A stretch of 64,000 bases of DNA, taken from assembly GCF_007827595.1 (NCBI RefSeq), contig NZ_VISR01000029.1:1-64000 (forward strand), read 5' to 3'. This document shows positions 8,981 to 18,210 of this stretch, piece after piece; within the stretch, counting starts at the first letter, position 1; each line of letters begins with the position of its first letter. The notes below the pieces were generated by a model. The model searched no databases. It worked only from the letters and a program-made list of their open reading frames with translations, and had not been told where the DNA came from. The position numbers were made by a program, and so were the translations under genes. Origin of the DNA: Streptomyces sp. BK340. Its GTDB lineage: Bacteria > Actinomycetota > Actinomycetes > Streptomycetales > Streptomycetaceae.

Positions 8981-9155
8981 GCCCTGTCGTCAAATTCCCG
9001 TCTGCCCCACGACGCCTGGCACGCACTCTCGCCGCACCGGGCGAAAGCCCAAGTACGTCCAGTACGAGGACTTCCGCCCGGCACGCCGAGAGCACGCACC
9101 AGACGCCGCGAGGCCGCCCTTCGGGCGACGACGGGAATTTGACGACAGGACCTAG
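8977..9155. mobile_element. 179-bp MITE-like element with 26-bp terminal inverted repeats
   Basis: The ends 8977-9002 and 9130-9155 are inverted copies with one mismatch in 26, beginning CTAG then CCTGTCGTCAAATTCCCGTC. The interior is also largely self-complementary, so the whole element can fold into one long hairpin. It has no transposase gene. The outer CTAG at both ends may be a duplicated target. It lies exactly at the stops of two convergent genes, each of which ends in the TAG of a CTAG. It was probably mobilised in trans by an insertion sequence with matching ends, not seen here. Confidence 0.85.
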
Positions 9156-12100
9156 CGGGGCTCGGGGGCGTGGGTGGGTGCCGGTTGCGCCAGGTCCCGT
9201 AGAACGTCCTCCGTGGTGAAGGAGGCGCCCCGGGCCCGCTCGGCCGCGTAGCGGTCCGGGGTCAGCGCCCGGCCGGCCGCGGTGGCGATCTGCTCGGCGC
9301 GGGTGTGCTCCGGCTCGGGGCGTGGGTGGCCGGCCCGCCAGTGTTCGGCGGCCGCGAACAGCCGGACCGCGCCCGCCAGATCGCCGAGCCTGGCCAGCAG
9401 GACGGCGCCGACGTCGACCAGCCCCGCCGTGATCGCCTCGGCGCAGCGCCGCTCCACCGCCTCGCGCAGCGCGTCCGCCACGATCGGCAGCGCGGCCCCG
9501 GGACCGGACTCGCCGGCGGTGATCATGGCCTCGACGGTGCTCAGGGCTGCCGTGAACTGCGGTGGCGGGGTGCCGCCCGACGCGATCGCGCGGGTCATGT
9601 CGTAGAGCTCTCGCGCCTGGGCCAGGTCGCCGTCGTTCTCGGCGATGTGGGCCCGCATCATCAGGACGAACGCCCGGGACTCCGCCACCCCGTACACGTC
9701 GGCGGCCGTGGCGGCGCCGTCCAGCGCGGCGAGGGCGCTCGTGCGGTCCCCCGAGCGGTAGGCGATCTCGGCGAGCCGGGCCATGAGGAACGGCGACTCG
9801 GCGTAGGCGCCGACCTCGTAGGCGAGCCGCAGCGCCTCCTCGTACTCGGCGCGGGCCTCCTTGAACCTGCCGCGGGCCATGGCCGCCTCGCCGGCCGCGC
9901 TGCACACCTGTGCCCGCATCCAGCGGTCCCCGACCCGCCGGCTGAGCGCCCGCAGCTCCGCCAGGTCCTCGTCCACGCCCCGCAGGTTGCCCGGCGAGTC
10001 GACGACCACGTGGGTGCGGTACATCAGGGAGACGCCGATCTCCCAGTCCCCGCCGTATCTGCGGCAGTTGGCGACCGCGGCGGCCATGTCGGGTGCCACG
10101 TCGGCCGGGCCGCCCAGGTAGTAGGCGGTCAACGGCCAGACGATGCCGGGCAGGCGGGCGGCCTGCGGACCTCCGTGCTCGAAGCCGGCCCGGACCCGGG
10201 CGATGTACTCCGGGGCGCGAGGGTCGGCCGCGAGGGTCGCCGTGCTCGACTCGGAGGTCAGGAACAGGTCGAGCATCCGCAGGTCCATGCGCAGCTCCCG
10301 CAGCGGGTGCCCCGCCTCGCCGTCGGGTGCGGCCAGGAAGGCGCCCACCGGGTCGGCCGACTCCGCCGACGCGACGAGACCGGCCCGATCCGCGTCCTCG
10401 GGCAGGGTGTCGCGGGCGACGCCCAGGCGCAGCACCAGCCGCACCCACTCCATCGCCTCCTGGCGGTAGTTGCGCAGCCACCAGAACCAGCCGATCGCCA
10501 GGACGATCGCGCCCGCCTCCGCCTCGTCGCCGGCCCGCAGCGTGCGGTCCAGGGCCGCGCGGATGTTGTCGAGCTCGCTCTCCAGGCGGCCGATCCAGGG
10601 AAGCTGGGCCGCCGAGCGCAGCTGGGGCTCGGCCTGCTCGACCAGTGCGCGCGCCCAGGCGCGGTGGCGCCGCTCGGCCGCCGCGCGCAGCTCGGGGAGC
10701 TCGGCGGCGCGCTCGGTGGCGTACTCATGGATGGTCTCCAGCATCCGGTACCGCATGGTGCCGGAGGAGTCCGGGCCGTCCGGCGCGGCCACGACGAGGG
10801 ACTTGTCCACCAGGGCGCCGGTCAGCTCCGCCGCCGGGCCGGTGCACACGGCCTCGGCCGCGGTGAGGTCCCAGCCGCCGGCGAACACCGACACCTCGCG
10901 CAGCATCGTCCGTTCCCGCTCGTCCAGGAGGTCCCAGGACCAGTCGACGACCGCGCGCAGGGTCTGCTGGCGGGGCAGGACCGTGCGGCTGCCGGAGGTG
11001 AGCAGGCGGAAGCGGTCGTCCAGCCGGTCGGCGATCTGGCGCGGGGTCAGCAGCCTGAGCCGGGCCGCGGCCAGCTCGATGGCGAGCGGCAGCCCGTCGA
11101 GGCGGCGGCAGATCTCCGCGACGGCCTCGGTGTCGCGGAGCACCGCGTCGGCGTCGGGGCGGACGGTCTGCGCGCGCTCCGCGAAGAGGCGGTGGGCCTG
11201 CTCGGGGACGAGGGGTTCGACCGGGCGCACCGCCTCACCGGGGACGCCGAGCGGTTCACGGCTGGTGGCGAGGACCGTGAGCCCGGGGCAGTGGGTGAGG
11301 AGGGTCTCGGCGAGGGCGGCGGCAGCGCCGATGACGTGTTCGCAGTTGTCGAGGATCAGGAGCTGGCTGCGCGGGGCGCAGTACTCGATCAGCAGGGCCG
11401 TGGGGTCGTCCTGCGGTGTCGCCAGGTCGTTGGCCAGGAGCACGGTCTCGCGCAGACCGAGGGCGCTGACCACGGCACCGGGCACCGCCTCGGGCCGGTC
11501 GAGCGGGGCCAGCTCTACCAGCCATGCCTGGGGCAGCCCCGCGGCGGCCTCCTCGGCGAGGCGGGTCTTTCCCGAGCCGCCCGGTCCGGTGAGGGTGACC
11601 AGGCGGGCCCTGTGCAAGTCGGAACGAATGGCTTCGAGTTCGGGTTCCCGGCCGACGAAGGACGTCAGACGGGGGCGGAGGTTGCCCGTCCGCCCCGGGG
11701 GTCGGGCGGGGGCGGCCGCGGGCGGCTCCTGCCGCAGCAGCGAGGCGTGCAGGGCCTGCAGTTCCGGGCCGGGGTCGGTGCCGAGGGTGTCGGCGAGGGT
11801 GCGCCGGGCGGACTCGTACGCGGCGAGGGCGTCGGCGGTGCGGCCGGTGTCGCGCAGGGCGCGGATGAGGAGCGCGTGCAGGGGTTCGTCGTACGGGTGG
11901 GCGGCGGTCAGTTCCGTCAGGTCCGGTACGACGTCCTGGGCGCGGCCCAGGCGCAGGCGGGTCTCGGCGCGGCCCCGGAGCGCCTCCAGGCGGAGCGCGT
12001 CCGCGCGGGCGGCGGCGGTGCGGTCCGGGAGGTCGGCGAGGGCGGGACCCTGCCACAGGGCGAGCGCCGCGTCCAGGTCGCGGGCCGCGGCCTCGGCGTC

Positions 12101-12448
12101 GCCGCGGTCCAGAGCCGACGTGGCCGTGCGCACCCGGGACTCGAAGACGAAGAGGTCCACGTCGTCCTCGGTGGCGGCGAGGCGGTAACCGCCGGGCACC
12201 GAGCCCACGGTGTCCTTGCCGAGGGCCCTGCGGAGCCGGCCCACCAGGGCCTGGAGGGCGGCCGGGGCGTCCTCGGGCGGATCGTCGGCCCAGACCTCGC
12301 CGATCAGGGTCTGCGGGGCGGTGGCCCGCCCGGGGCGAAGCGCGAGTGCGGCGAGCAGCGCGCGCAGGCGGGGGCCGCCGACCGTCTTGGGGGTTCCCTG
12401 GTCGTCCTCCGCCTGGGTGACGCCCAGGATTCTGTACCGCACCGGCAC
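9152..12448 (-). CDS. AfsR/SARP-type regulator with BTAD and NB-ARC ATPase domains
   Basis: 1,098 residues. A winged DNA-binding region (about 20-95) is followed by a BTAD domain (about 100-240) and an NB-ARC/STAND ATPase with P-loop GPGGSGKT (288-295) and a LLILDNCEH Walker B. A long helical C-terminal half with TPR-like content completes it. It is a large SARP of the AfsR type, which activates transcription using ATP as a switch and often governs secondary metabolism. GTG 12448 gives VPVRYRILG, the expected first beta strand. It converges on the ECF sigma gene with the MITE between them. Targets are not evident. Confidence 0.88.
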   Translation of the reverse strand: MPVRYRILGVTQAEDDQGTPKTVGGPRLRALLAALALRPGRATAPQTLIGEVWADDPPEDAPAALQALVGRLRRALGKDTVGSVPGGYRLAATEDDVDLFVFESRVRTATSALDRGDAEAAARDLDAALALWQGPALADLPDRTAAARADALRLEALRGRAETRLRLGRAQDVVPDLTELTAAHPYDEPLHALLIRALRDTGRTADALAAYESARRTLADTLGTDPGPELQALHASLLRQEPPAAAPARPPGRTGNLRPRLTSFVGREPELEAIRSDLHRARLVTLTGPGGSGKTRLAEEAAAGLPQAWLVELAPLDRPEAVPGAVVSALGLRETVLLANDLATPQDDPTALLIEYCAPRSQLLILDNCEHVIGAAAALAETLLTHCPGLTVLATSREPLGVPGEAVRPVEPLVPEQAHRLFAERAQTVRPDADAVLRDTEAVAEICRRLDGLPLAIELAAARLRLLTPRQIADRLDDRFRLLTSGSRTVLPRQQTLRAVVDWSWDLLDERERTMLREVSVFAGGWDLTAAEAVCTGPAAELTGALVDKSLVVAAPDGPDSSGTMRYRMLETIHEYATERAAELPELRAAAERRHRAWARALVEQAEPQLRSAAQLPWIGRLESELDNIRAALDRTLRAGDEAEAGAIVLAIGWFWWLRNYRQEAMEWVRLVLRLGVARDTLPEDADRAGLVASAESADPVGAFLAAPDGEAGHPLRELRMDLRMLDLFLTSESSTATLAADPRAPEYIARVRAGFEHGGPQAARLPGIVWPLTAYYLGGPADVAPDMAAAVANCRRYGGDWEIGVSLMYRTHVVVDSPGNLRGVDEDLAELRALSRRVGDRWMRAQVCSAAGEAAMARGRFKEARAEYEEALRLAYEVGAYAESPFLMARLAEIAYRSGDRTSALAALDGAATAADVYGVAESRAFVLMMRAHIAENDGDLAQARELYDMTRAIASGGTPPPQFTAALSTVEAMITAGESGPGAALPIVADALREAVERRCAEAITAGLVDVGAVLLARLGDLAGAVRLFAAAEHWRAGHPRPEPEHTRAEQIATAAGRALTPDRYAAERARGASFTTEDVLRDLAQPAPTHAPEPR

Positions 12449-12514
12449 ATTGTCGCCGGAGGCGGGAGCGGAGGCACGGGGGTTTGCGTGCGCCGCACGG
12501 GGTCGTACGGCCGC

Positions 12515-14617
12515 CTAGCCGGTCAGTCCCGCGGCTCCCGCGGCTCCCGCGCCCAGGGCGCCGCGGCGCGGCGTGATGCCCTCGGGTACGGCACGCGCGC
12601 GTGCGGGCGTGCCCGTCCAGCAGGTGCCCCGGCGGGAGAGGAGGCGGCGGAGCCAGACCTCGACGGAGATCAGGTCGGCCAGGCCGTCCAGGGGGAGCGG
12701 TGCACCCTCAGCCGCCGCCCGGAGGGCCTTGCGGACCACCCGGGCCTCCACCAGACCGGCCTCGGCCAGGAGGGGCGTGGAGAAGAGGTCCACCAGGGAG
12801 TCCGCCGCCATGCGCAGCCCCGCGCGCGCGGCCGCCGCGGAGGAGCCGTGGGAGGGGGTGCCCCAGCCGGGCGGGAGGCCCGCGACGCCGGCGCCCTCCA
12901 GGACCGTGCCCAGGACGGCGGAGCGGGCACCGGGCTGGACGCGCAGGGCCTCGGGGAGGGCGCGGCAGGCGCGGACGACCTGGTTGTCGAGGAAGGGCGC
13001 GTGCAGCCGCTGGGAGCGGATCTCGGCGGCCTGTTCGAGGACGCGCAGGTCGGCCGCGTGGCGGGCCAGGACGGCACGCGCGCGGAACTCCCCGGGGCGC
13101 TGGGCGGAGCCGCCGGGTGAGCGCTCCGCCCCACTCTGGAGCAGAACCGATACTTCAGCCAGTGCCTCCCCCGTCAGCCAGCGCGCCGCCGGCCCCGGTC
13201 TCCCCCAGGTCAGCGCGGCGAGGGACGCGCCGACGGCGCCCCCGGGCTCGTCGAAGCGGTGCCGGATCAGCCGCTCGGCGAGCAGCTCCAGGCCCGCCCG
13301 GTACGGAGTGCGCGCCAGCCGCCGGGCCGCGCCGTACACGCGCGCGGGAACCATCACCGAGCCCTCGGCCCGGGTGAGCGCAGCGACCGGCCGCACCAGG
13401 TGGCGTCGTTTGCGGTCCATGAGGAGGTCCGCGAGGCGGGCGGGGTGGGCGTCCAGGACCTGGCGGGCGCCGTGGCCGGTGAAGTGGTCGGCGCTGCCGG
13501 CGGCGAGCCGGGCGCGGTGCCGGGCGGCCGTGACCAGGGAGGGGCCCGGCTCGTCGGTGAGGGGGCCGTCGAGGTCGGCGTACGGCAGGGTCTCCTCGCC
13601 GCCGGTCACCACCACGTGGTGCAGCCGCGGGCCGGCCGCGAGGGCTCCCGCGCGCTCCAGTTCGGCCTCGCGGCCGCCGACGGCCAGGTCGTTGAAGGTG
13701 ACGGCGAGCAGCCGTTCCCCGGCGCCCGTGCCGTGGCCGAGCAGCGTGCCCGGCCGGCCGGGCAGTCCTGCGGCCAGCAGCGCCAGCGTGCCGGAGGCCG
13801 GTCCGCCGGACAGGTCGGCGCCGATCCCCGGCACCGGCATCCCGCGCGCGGCCCGCCGCTCCGCGGGGCCCATGCCCGGCACCGGCCCCGGGTCGAGGTC
13901 GGGCACGTGCCGCGGCGCCGACAGCCGCGCGCGCACCGCCTCGACGAGCGCGTCCCGTACGGCGTCCACGGCGCGGTCGGGGTCCGCCGGGGGCGCGGCC
14001 ACCGCGAGGGAGGCGACCGGCTCGTACCCGGCGATCTCGCGTGCTCCGGCGCGCAGGACGAGGGCATGCCCCGGCGGAATGCGCCGAACGCCGTCGTACG
14101 GGGTGGTGTCGCGCAGGGCTGCCGGGACGTCGGGGGCGGCGAGCAGGGCCGCCAGGTGGCCGAAGTCGAGGTTGGCCTCGATGAGGTCGGCGAGCGGCAG
14201 CGCGGCGGTGGCGTAGGCCGTACCGCCGGCCCAGGGCGTGTGGAACACCGGGCGGGCGCCCGCGAGATCGCCGCAGACGGTGATCCGGCGGCCCACCTGG
14301 ACGACGGCCGTGTAACTGCCGGGCCAGGTGGTCAGGTGGCGCAGTGCGCCCCCGCGCGCGGTGAACAGTCCGCGCCGCAGCTCCTCGTCGGTCGCGCCGC
14401 AGGTGCCGAGGACGGCGATCCTGTTCTGCGCGTCGGCCTTCACCACCCGCACCTCGTCAGGGCGCCAGTCGCCGACGGCCCACAGGGGATCGGGGTCGCC
14501 CCACAGAAGTTGGGAGCCGACCGGGTGCAGGGTCTCGCCGTCGTACCCGGTGGCGCCCGCGGAGCCGATTCCGGAGGCGCCCGTGGCGGTGCTGCTCCAA
14601 CCCACCAACCACCGCAT
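12515..14617 (-). CDS. Asparagine synthase-like protein lacking the N-terminal Cys nucleophile
   Basis: About 700 residues. The N-terminal half resembles a class II glutamine amidotransferase and the C-terminal half an asparagine-synthase ATP-pyrophosphatase domain with a variant loop LSGGPASG. ATG 14617 is supported by GGAGG six bases upstream; the protein then begins MRWLVGW, so the usual Cys at position 2 is absent. Glutamine-dependent chemistry is therefore unlikely, and an ammonia-dependent or other adenylating role, as in beta-lactam synthetase or lasso cyclases, is possible. No precursor-peptide gene is evident nearby. It lies 66 bp upstream of the AfsR-like gene on the same strand. 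Confidence 0.75.
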   Translation of the reverse strand: MRWLVGWSSTATGASGIGSAGATGYDGETLHPVGSQLLWGDPDPLWAVGDWRPDEVRVVKADAQNRIAVLGTCGATDEELRRGLFTARGGALRHLTTWPGSYTAVVQVGRRITVCGDLAGARPVFHTPWAGGTAYATAALPLADLIEANLDFGHLAALLAAPDVPAALRDTTPYDGVRRIPPGHALVLRAGAREIAGYEPVASLAVAAPPADPDRAVDAVRDALVEAVRARLSAPRHVPDLDPGPVPGMGPAERRAARGMPVPGIGADLSGGPASGTLALLAAGLPGRPGTLLGHGTGAGERLLAVTFNDLAVGGREAELERAGALAAGPRLHHVVVTGGEETLPYADLDGPLTDEPGPSLVTAARHRARLAAGSADHFTGHGARQVLDAHPARLADLLMDRKRRHLVRPVAALTRAEGSVMVPARVYGAARRLARTPYRAGLELLAERLIRHRFDEPGGAVGASLAALTWGRPGPAARWLTGEALAEVSVLLQSGAERSPGGSAQRPGEFRARAVLARHAADLRVLEQAAEIRSQRLHAPFLDNQVVRACRALPEALRVQPGARSAVLGTVLEGAGVAGLPPGWGTPSHGSSAAAARAGLRMAADSLVDLFSTPLLAEAGLVEARVVRKALRAAAEGAPLPLDGLADLISVEVWLRRLLSRRGTCWTGTPARARAVPEGITPRRGALGAGAAGAAGLTG

Positions 14618-15374
14618 CGACACCTCCACAGCCTGTGGACAACCAGCGCACCGCAGAAACCGGGTCCCCATGCTGCCATGAAGAACGCGCTGTGGAGGGG
14701 CGGTGGCACCGCCTTCGATCGAGGGAACGTCGGGCGGACACCGGGCGGACGCCGACGGGAAGCCGCGCGGGCGGGCGAGGGGTGAGCGGCTGAACGCCCG
14801 TACGACACGCAGTGGATGGTGGCAGAGTGCCAGGTGGGTGCGACGCGAATGCGCCCCCGATATGCGCCCCGAAAACACCCTTCACGCCCTCAAGTCCCAT
14901 GGTGGGAGCGGAAATCACCCGCTGGGACCTGGGTCGATTTTCAGCCAAATCAGCGGCGGCCGCACGAAAGCGAGCACGCTCCGTACAGGCCTGCGGAGCG
15001 CCCGGCGGGACCGGAACGCGCACAGTCCGGGAGGCGGGCATCGCCTCCCGGACCGGTCCGCCACCCGCGGGGATGAAGGTGGCGGTGTCCCCCAGCCCGC
15101 TGGATCCAGTACAGCGGGCCGACCCACGCATCACCCATGGAACCGCTCCCCAGATGGCCGGAGAAGAGCGCACGGACGGGCGCACGGCCACACGGACAGG
15201 GGCACGACGCGACAGCGTGTGCACGGTGCGTACAGGGCCGCACTCGCGTACGGACCACAATCCCGCCAACCGGAACAATGCCCCTTAACGCTTGGGATGC
15301 GGCGAACTACGCTGGGTTTACGAATGCCGCACGGTTATGCCAGTGCGGCAGCCGTCTGTGTCGAGGGGTGGCGC
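14618..15374. promoter_or_regulatory. 757-bp divergent intergenic region with a strong hairpin and an operator-like palindrome
   Basis: No convincing protein gene; frames here are low-complexity and lack family resemblance. A perfect 12-bp stem, GTCCGGGAGGCG/CGCCTCCCGGAC with a five-base loop, lies at 15025-15053 and could end a short transcript. A perfect 8-bp inverted repeat TGCCGCAC/GTGCGGCA lies at 15325-15350, 24 bp before the downstream ATG, where a repressor or regulated leader would act. Confidence 0.55.
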
Positions 15375-16799
15375 ATGTCCAGGGAGCAACGCGGGCCGAA
15401 CGAGAAACTCGGCACCGTTCTCGCCCTCGCGGGAATCAGCAATGCAGGACTCGCACGACGCGTCAACGATCTTGGCGCTCAACGCGGGTTGACGCTTCGC
15501 TACGACAAGACCTCGGTGGCGCGCTGGGTGTCGAAGGGGATGGTGCCGCAGGGCGCGGCGCCGCACCTCATCGCGGCCGCCATCGGCCAGAAGCTCGGCC
15601 GCCCGGTGCCGCTCCACGAGATAGGCCTGGCGGACGCGGACCCCGCACCCGAAGTGGGTCTCGCCTTCCCCAGGGACGTGGGACAGGCGGTGAAGTCGGC
15701 CACTGAGCTGTACCGGCTCGACCTCGCAGGGCGCCGGGCCGGCTCCGGGGGCATCTGGCAGTCGCTCGCCGGGTCGTTCGCAGTGAGCGCGTACGCAACG
15801 CCTGCCTCGCGATGGCTGATAACCCCCGCCGACAGTTCGGTCGCGCGGGAGGCGAACTCTGCCGAGGAGTCCGGTGCACCGATCAAAGTCGGCCACAGCG
15901 ATGTGCAGAAGCTGCGGGAGGCCGCGGAGGACGCCAGGCGCTGGGACTCCAAGTACGGAGGCGGCGACTGGCGTTCGTCGATGGTGCCCGAGTGCTTGAG
16001 GGTGGAGGCGGCGCCGCTGCTGCTCGGCTCGTACTCCGACGAGGTCGGCCGCGCCCTGTTCGGGGCCACCGCCGAACTCACCCGGCTCGCGGGCTGGATG
16101 GCCTTCGACACCGGCCAGCAGGAGGCGGCGCAGCGGTACTACATCCAGGCGCTGCGGCTCGCGCGCGCGGCCGCGGACGTCCCGCTCGGGGGCTATGTGC
16201 TGGCCTCCATGTCGCTGCAGGCGACGTACCGGGGCTTCGGCGACGAAGGCGTCGATCTGGCGCAGGCCGCCCTGGAGCGCAACCGGGGGCTGGCGACCGC
16301 GCGCACGATGAGTTTCTTCCGGCTGGTGGAGGCGCGGGCGCACGCGCGCGCTGGGGATGCGCAGGCCGCCGGCGCTGCGCTGAAGGCCGCCGAGGGGTGG
16401 CTGGAGCGGTCACGGGAGGGTGACAGCGATCCTTCTTGGCTTGGTTTCTATGGATACGATCGTTTTGCCGCTGATGCTGCGGAGTGCTACCGGGACCTGA
16501 AGGCGCCTCGGCAGGTGCGGAGGTTCACCGAGCAGGCGTTGTCCAAGCCGACGGAGGAGTTCGTGCGGTCGCACGGACTGCGGCTCGTCGTCTCCGCCGT
16601 CGCCGAGCTGGAGTCGGGGAATCTGGATGCGGCGTGCGAGCAGGGGGTACGGGCCGTGGAGGTGGCCGGACGGATCTCTTCCGCCCGGACCACCGAGTAC
16701 GTGAAGGATCTTCTGCACCGGCTGGAGCCGTACGGAGACGAACCGAGAGTGGTGGAGCTGCGGGAGCGGGCCAGGCCGTTGCTGATGGCTCCGGCGTAG
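15375..16799 (+). CDS. TPR regulator of the NsdA / sporulation-associated type
   Basis: 474 residues. The N-terminus (residues 1-60) looks like a divergent helix-turn-helix (LGTVLALAGISNAGLARRV, then TSVARWVSKGMVP); the rest is helical with TPR-like repeats around residues 200-460. ATG 15375 (MSREQRGPNEK) fits the conserved family start, and longer frames run through non-coding sequence. Paralogues of this type (NsdA) repress antibiotic production and sporulation in S. coelicolor. Assignment to a particular paralogue is not possible from sequence alone. The gene is divergent from the asparagine-synthase-like gene and followed by lhgO on the same strand. Confidence 0.75.
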   Translation: MSREQRGPNEKLGTVLALAGISNAGLARRVNDLGAQRGLTLRYDKTSVARWVSKGMVPQGAAPHLIAAAIGQKLGRPVPLHEIGLADADPAPEVGLAFPRDVGQAVKSATELYRLDLAGRRAGSGGIWQSLAGSFAVSAYATPASRWLITPADSSVAREANSAEESGAPIKVGHSDVQKLREAAEDARRWDSKYGGGDWRSSMVPECLRVEAAPLLLGSYSDEVGRALFGATAELTRLAGWMAFDTGQQEAAQRYYIQALRLARAAADVPLGGYVLASMSLQATYRGFGDEGVDLAQAALERNRGLATARTMSFFRLVEARAHARAGDAQAAGAALKAAEGWLERSREGDSDPSWLGFYGYDRFAADAAECYRDLKAPRQVRRFTEQALSKPTEEFVRSHGLRLVVSAVAELESGNLDAACEQGVRAVEVAGRISSARTTEYVKDLLHRLEPYGDEPRVVELRERARPLLMAPA

Positions 16800-16819
16800 G
16801 CGCGCGACACCCCTCCCGC

Positions 16820-16851
16820 GTTTGAAGGCACTGTCAGTGGCGCAGTGCACT
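16820..16851 (+). promoter_or_regulatory. Palindromic promoter-like site ahead of lhgO
   Basis: CACTGTCAGTG (16827-16837) and AGTGCACT (16842-16849) are palindromes lying 26-48 bp before the GTG start. TTGAAG at 16820 could be a -35 box. They may be an operator or the promoter core. Confidence 0.4.
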
Positions 16852-16874
16852 ATCGAGGTGGGAGGTGGTGCACG

Positions 16875-18083
16875 GTGCGGGTCGGGGCGTACGACTGTGA
16901 TGTGCTCGTGGTCGGAGGTGGGATCGTCGGGCTGTCCACGGCGTATGCGATCACGCGGGCCGCGCCGGGGACACGGGTGACCGTGCTGGAGAAGGAACCG
17001 GGCCCGGCCCGGCACCAGACGGGGCGCAACAGCGGGGTCATCCACAGCGGCATCTACTACCGGCCGGGCTCGCTCAAGGCGCAGTACGCGGTGCGGGGCG
17101 CGGCCGAGATGGTCAAGTTCTGCGCCGAGTACGGCATCGCGCACGCCGTCACCGGCAAGCTGATCGTCGCCACCGAGCGGGAGGAGCTGCCGCGGCTGCA
17201 CGCGCTCGTCCAGCGCGGGCGGGAGAACGGCATCCCGGTGCGGGAGCTGGGCATCGCGCAGATCGCCGAGTACGAGCCGGAGGTCCGGGGACTCGCGGCC
17301 ATACACGTCGGCACGACCGGCGTGTGCGACTTCGTGGGTGTCGCCCGGCAGCTGGCGCGGGCCTCGGGAGCGGAGATCCGTTACGGGGCCCGGGTCGTAC
17401 GGGTGGACCGGCGGCCGGAGCAGGGTGTGGCCGTGCTCACCTCGGGCGGGGACGTCGTGCGCGGGCGGGTGCTGGTGAACTGCGCCGGGCTGTACTGCGA
17501 CGAGGTGGCCCGGCTCACCGGGGACGAGCCCGAGGTGCGGATCGTGCCGTTCCGGGGGGAGTACTACGAGCTGGCGCGGCCCGAGCTGGTGCGGGGGCTG
17601 GTGTATCCGGTGCCGGATCCGGCGTTCCCGTTCCTCGGCGTGCATCTGACCCGCGGGATCGACGGCGGCGTGCACATCGGACCCAACGCGGTGCCGGCGC
17701 TGGCCCGGGAGGGGTACGGGTGGGGGGTCGTACGGCCCCGGGAGCTGGCCGGGACGGTCGCGTGGCCGGGGTCCTGGGTGATCGCCAGGCGGCACTGGCG
17801 GTACGGGGCGGGAGAGCTGCGGCGGTCGGTGTCCAAGGGAGCGTTCCTGCAGGCGGTGCGGAGGTTGTTGCCCGCGGCGGAGGAGGAGGATCTGGTGCGG
17901 GCCCCTGCCGGGGTGCGGGCGCAGGCGGTGCTGCGGGACGGGACGCTGGTGGACGACTTCCTGATCCGGGAGGGGGCCCGGGCCGTGCATGTGCTCAACG
18001 CGCCGTCTCCGGCGGCCACCGCTTCGCTGCCGATCGGCCGGGAGGTTGGGCGTCGGGTGTTGGAGATGCTCGGTTCGCCGTAG
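16875..18083 (+). CDS. lhgO: L-2-hydroxyglutarate oxidase
   Basis: 402 residues, the normal LhgO length. The N-terminus carries the FAD motif VVGGGIVGLSTAYAI, followed by HQTGRNSGVIHSGIYY, the hallmark of this DAO-type oxidoreductase family. It oxidises L-2-hydroxyglutarate to 2-oxoglutarate, a metabolite-repair reaction linked to the respiratory chain. GTG 16875 is preceded by GGGAGGTGG; starting at ATG 16845 would bury that site. The gene lies between the TPR regulator and trmB on the same strand, and a hairpin follows its stop. Confidence 0.88.
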   Translation: MRVGAYDCDVLVVGGGIVGLSTAYAITRAAPGTRVTVLEKEPGPARHQTGRNSGVIHSGIYYRPGSLKAQYAVRGAAEMVKFCAEYGIAHAVTGKLIVATEREELPRLHALVQRGRENGIPVRELGIAQIAEYEPEVRGLAAIHVGTTGVCDFVGVARQLARASGAEIRYGARVVRVDRRPEQGVAVLTSGGDVVRGRVLVNCAGLYCDEVARLTGDEPEVRIVPFRGEYYELARPELVRGLVYPVPDPAFPFLGVHLTRGIDGGVHIGPNAVPALAREGYGWGVVRPRELAGTVAWPGSWVIARRHWRYGAGELRRSVSKGAFLQAVRRLLPAAEEEDLVRAPAGVRAQAVLRDGTLVDDFLIREGARAVHVLNAPSPAATASLPIGREVGRRVLEMLGSP

Positions 18084-18090
18084 TGCCTTA

Positions 18091-18111
18091 CCAGGGGGCT
18101 CCGCCCCCTGG
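18091..18111 (+). terminator. Terminator hairpin after lhgO
   Basis: CCAGGGGG (18091-18098) pairs with CCCCCTGG (18104-18111) across a five-base loop, seven bases after the lhgO stop, followed by AACCCCGTTTG. Confidence 0.6.
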
Positions 18112-18210
18112 AACCCCGTTTGCCCACCCGCCCCCCGACTCGGTAGATCGAGAAGGCGCCGTCCCGCCCCGGCTCGGGCCGGCGGAGAGGCGCCGTAAAA
18201 TCGAGGCACT

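Noticed and set aside
9305..13120. Very long plus-strand frame (1,271 codons)
   Set aside because: It runs antisense through the AfsR-like and asparagine-synthase-like genes, whose motifs are intact. Long antisense frames are normal at this GC content.
14812..15288. 158-codon plus-strand frame in the large gap
   Set aside because: Low-complexity composition, no family motif, crossed by a strong hairpin at 15025-15053, and no ribosome site.
12515..15374. Lasso-peptide gene cluster around the asparagine-synthase-like gene
   Set aside because: No precursor peptide, leader-binding protein or transglutaminase-like protease is present nearby.
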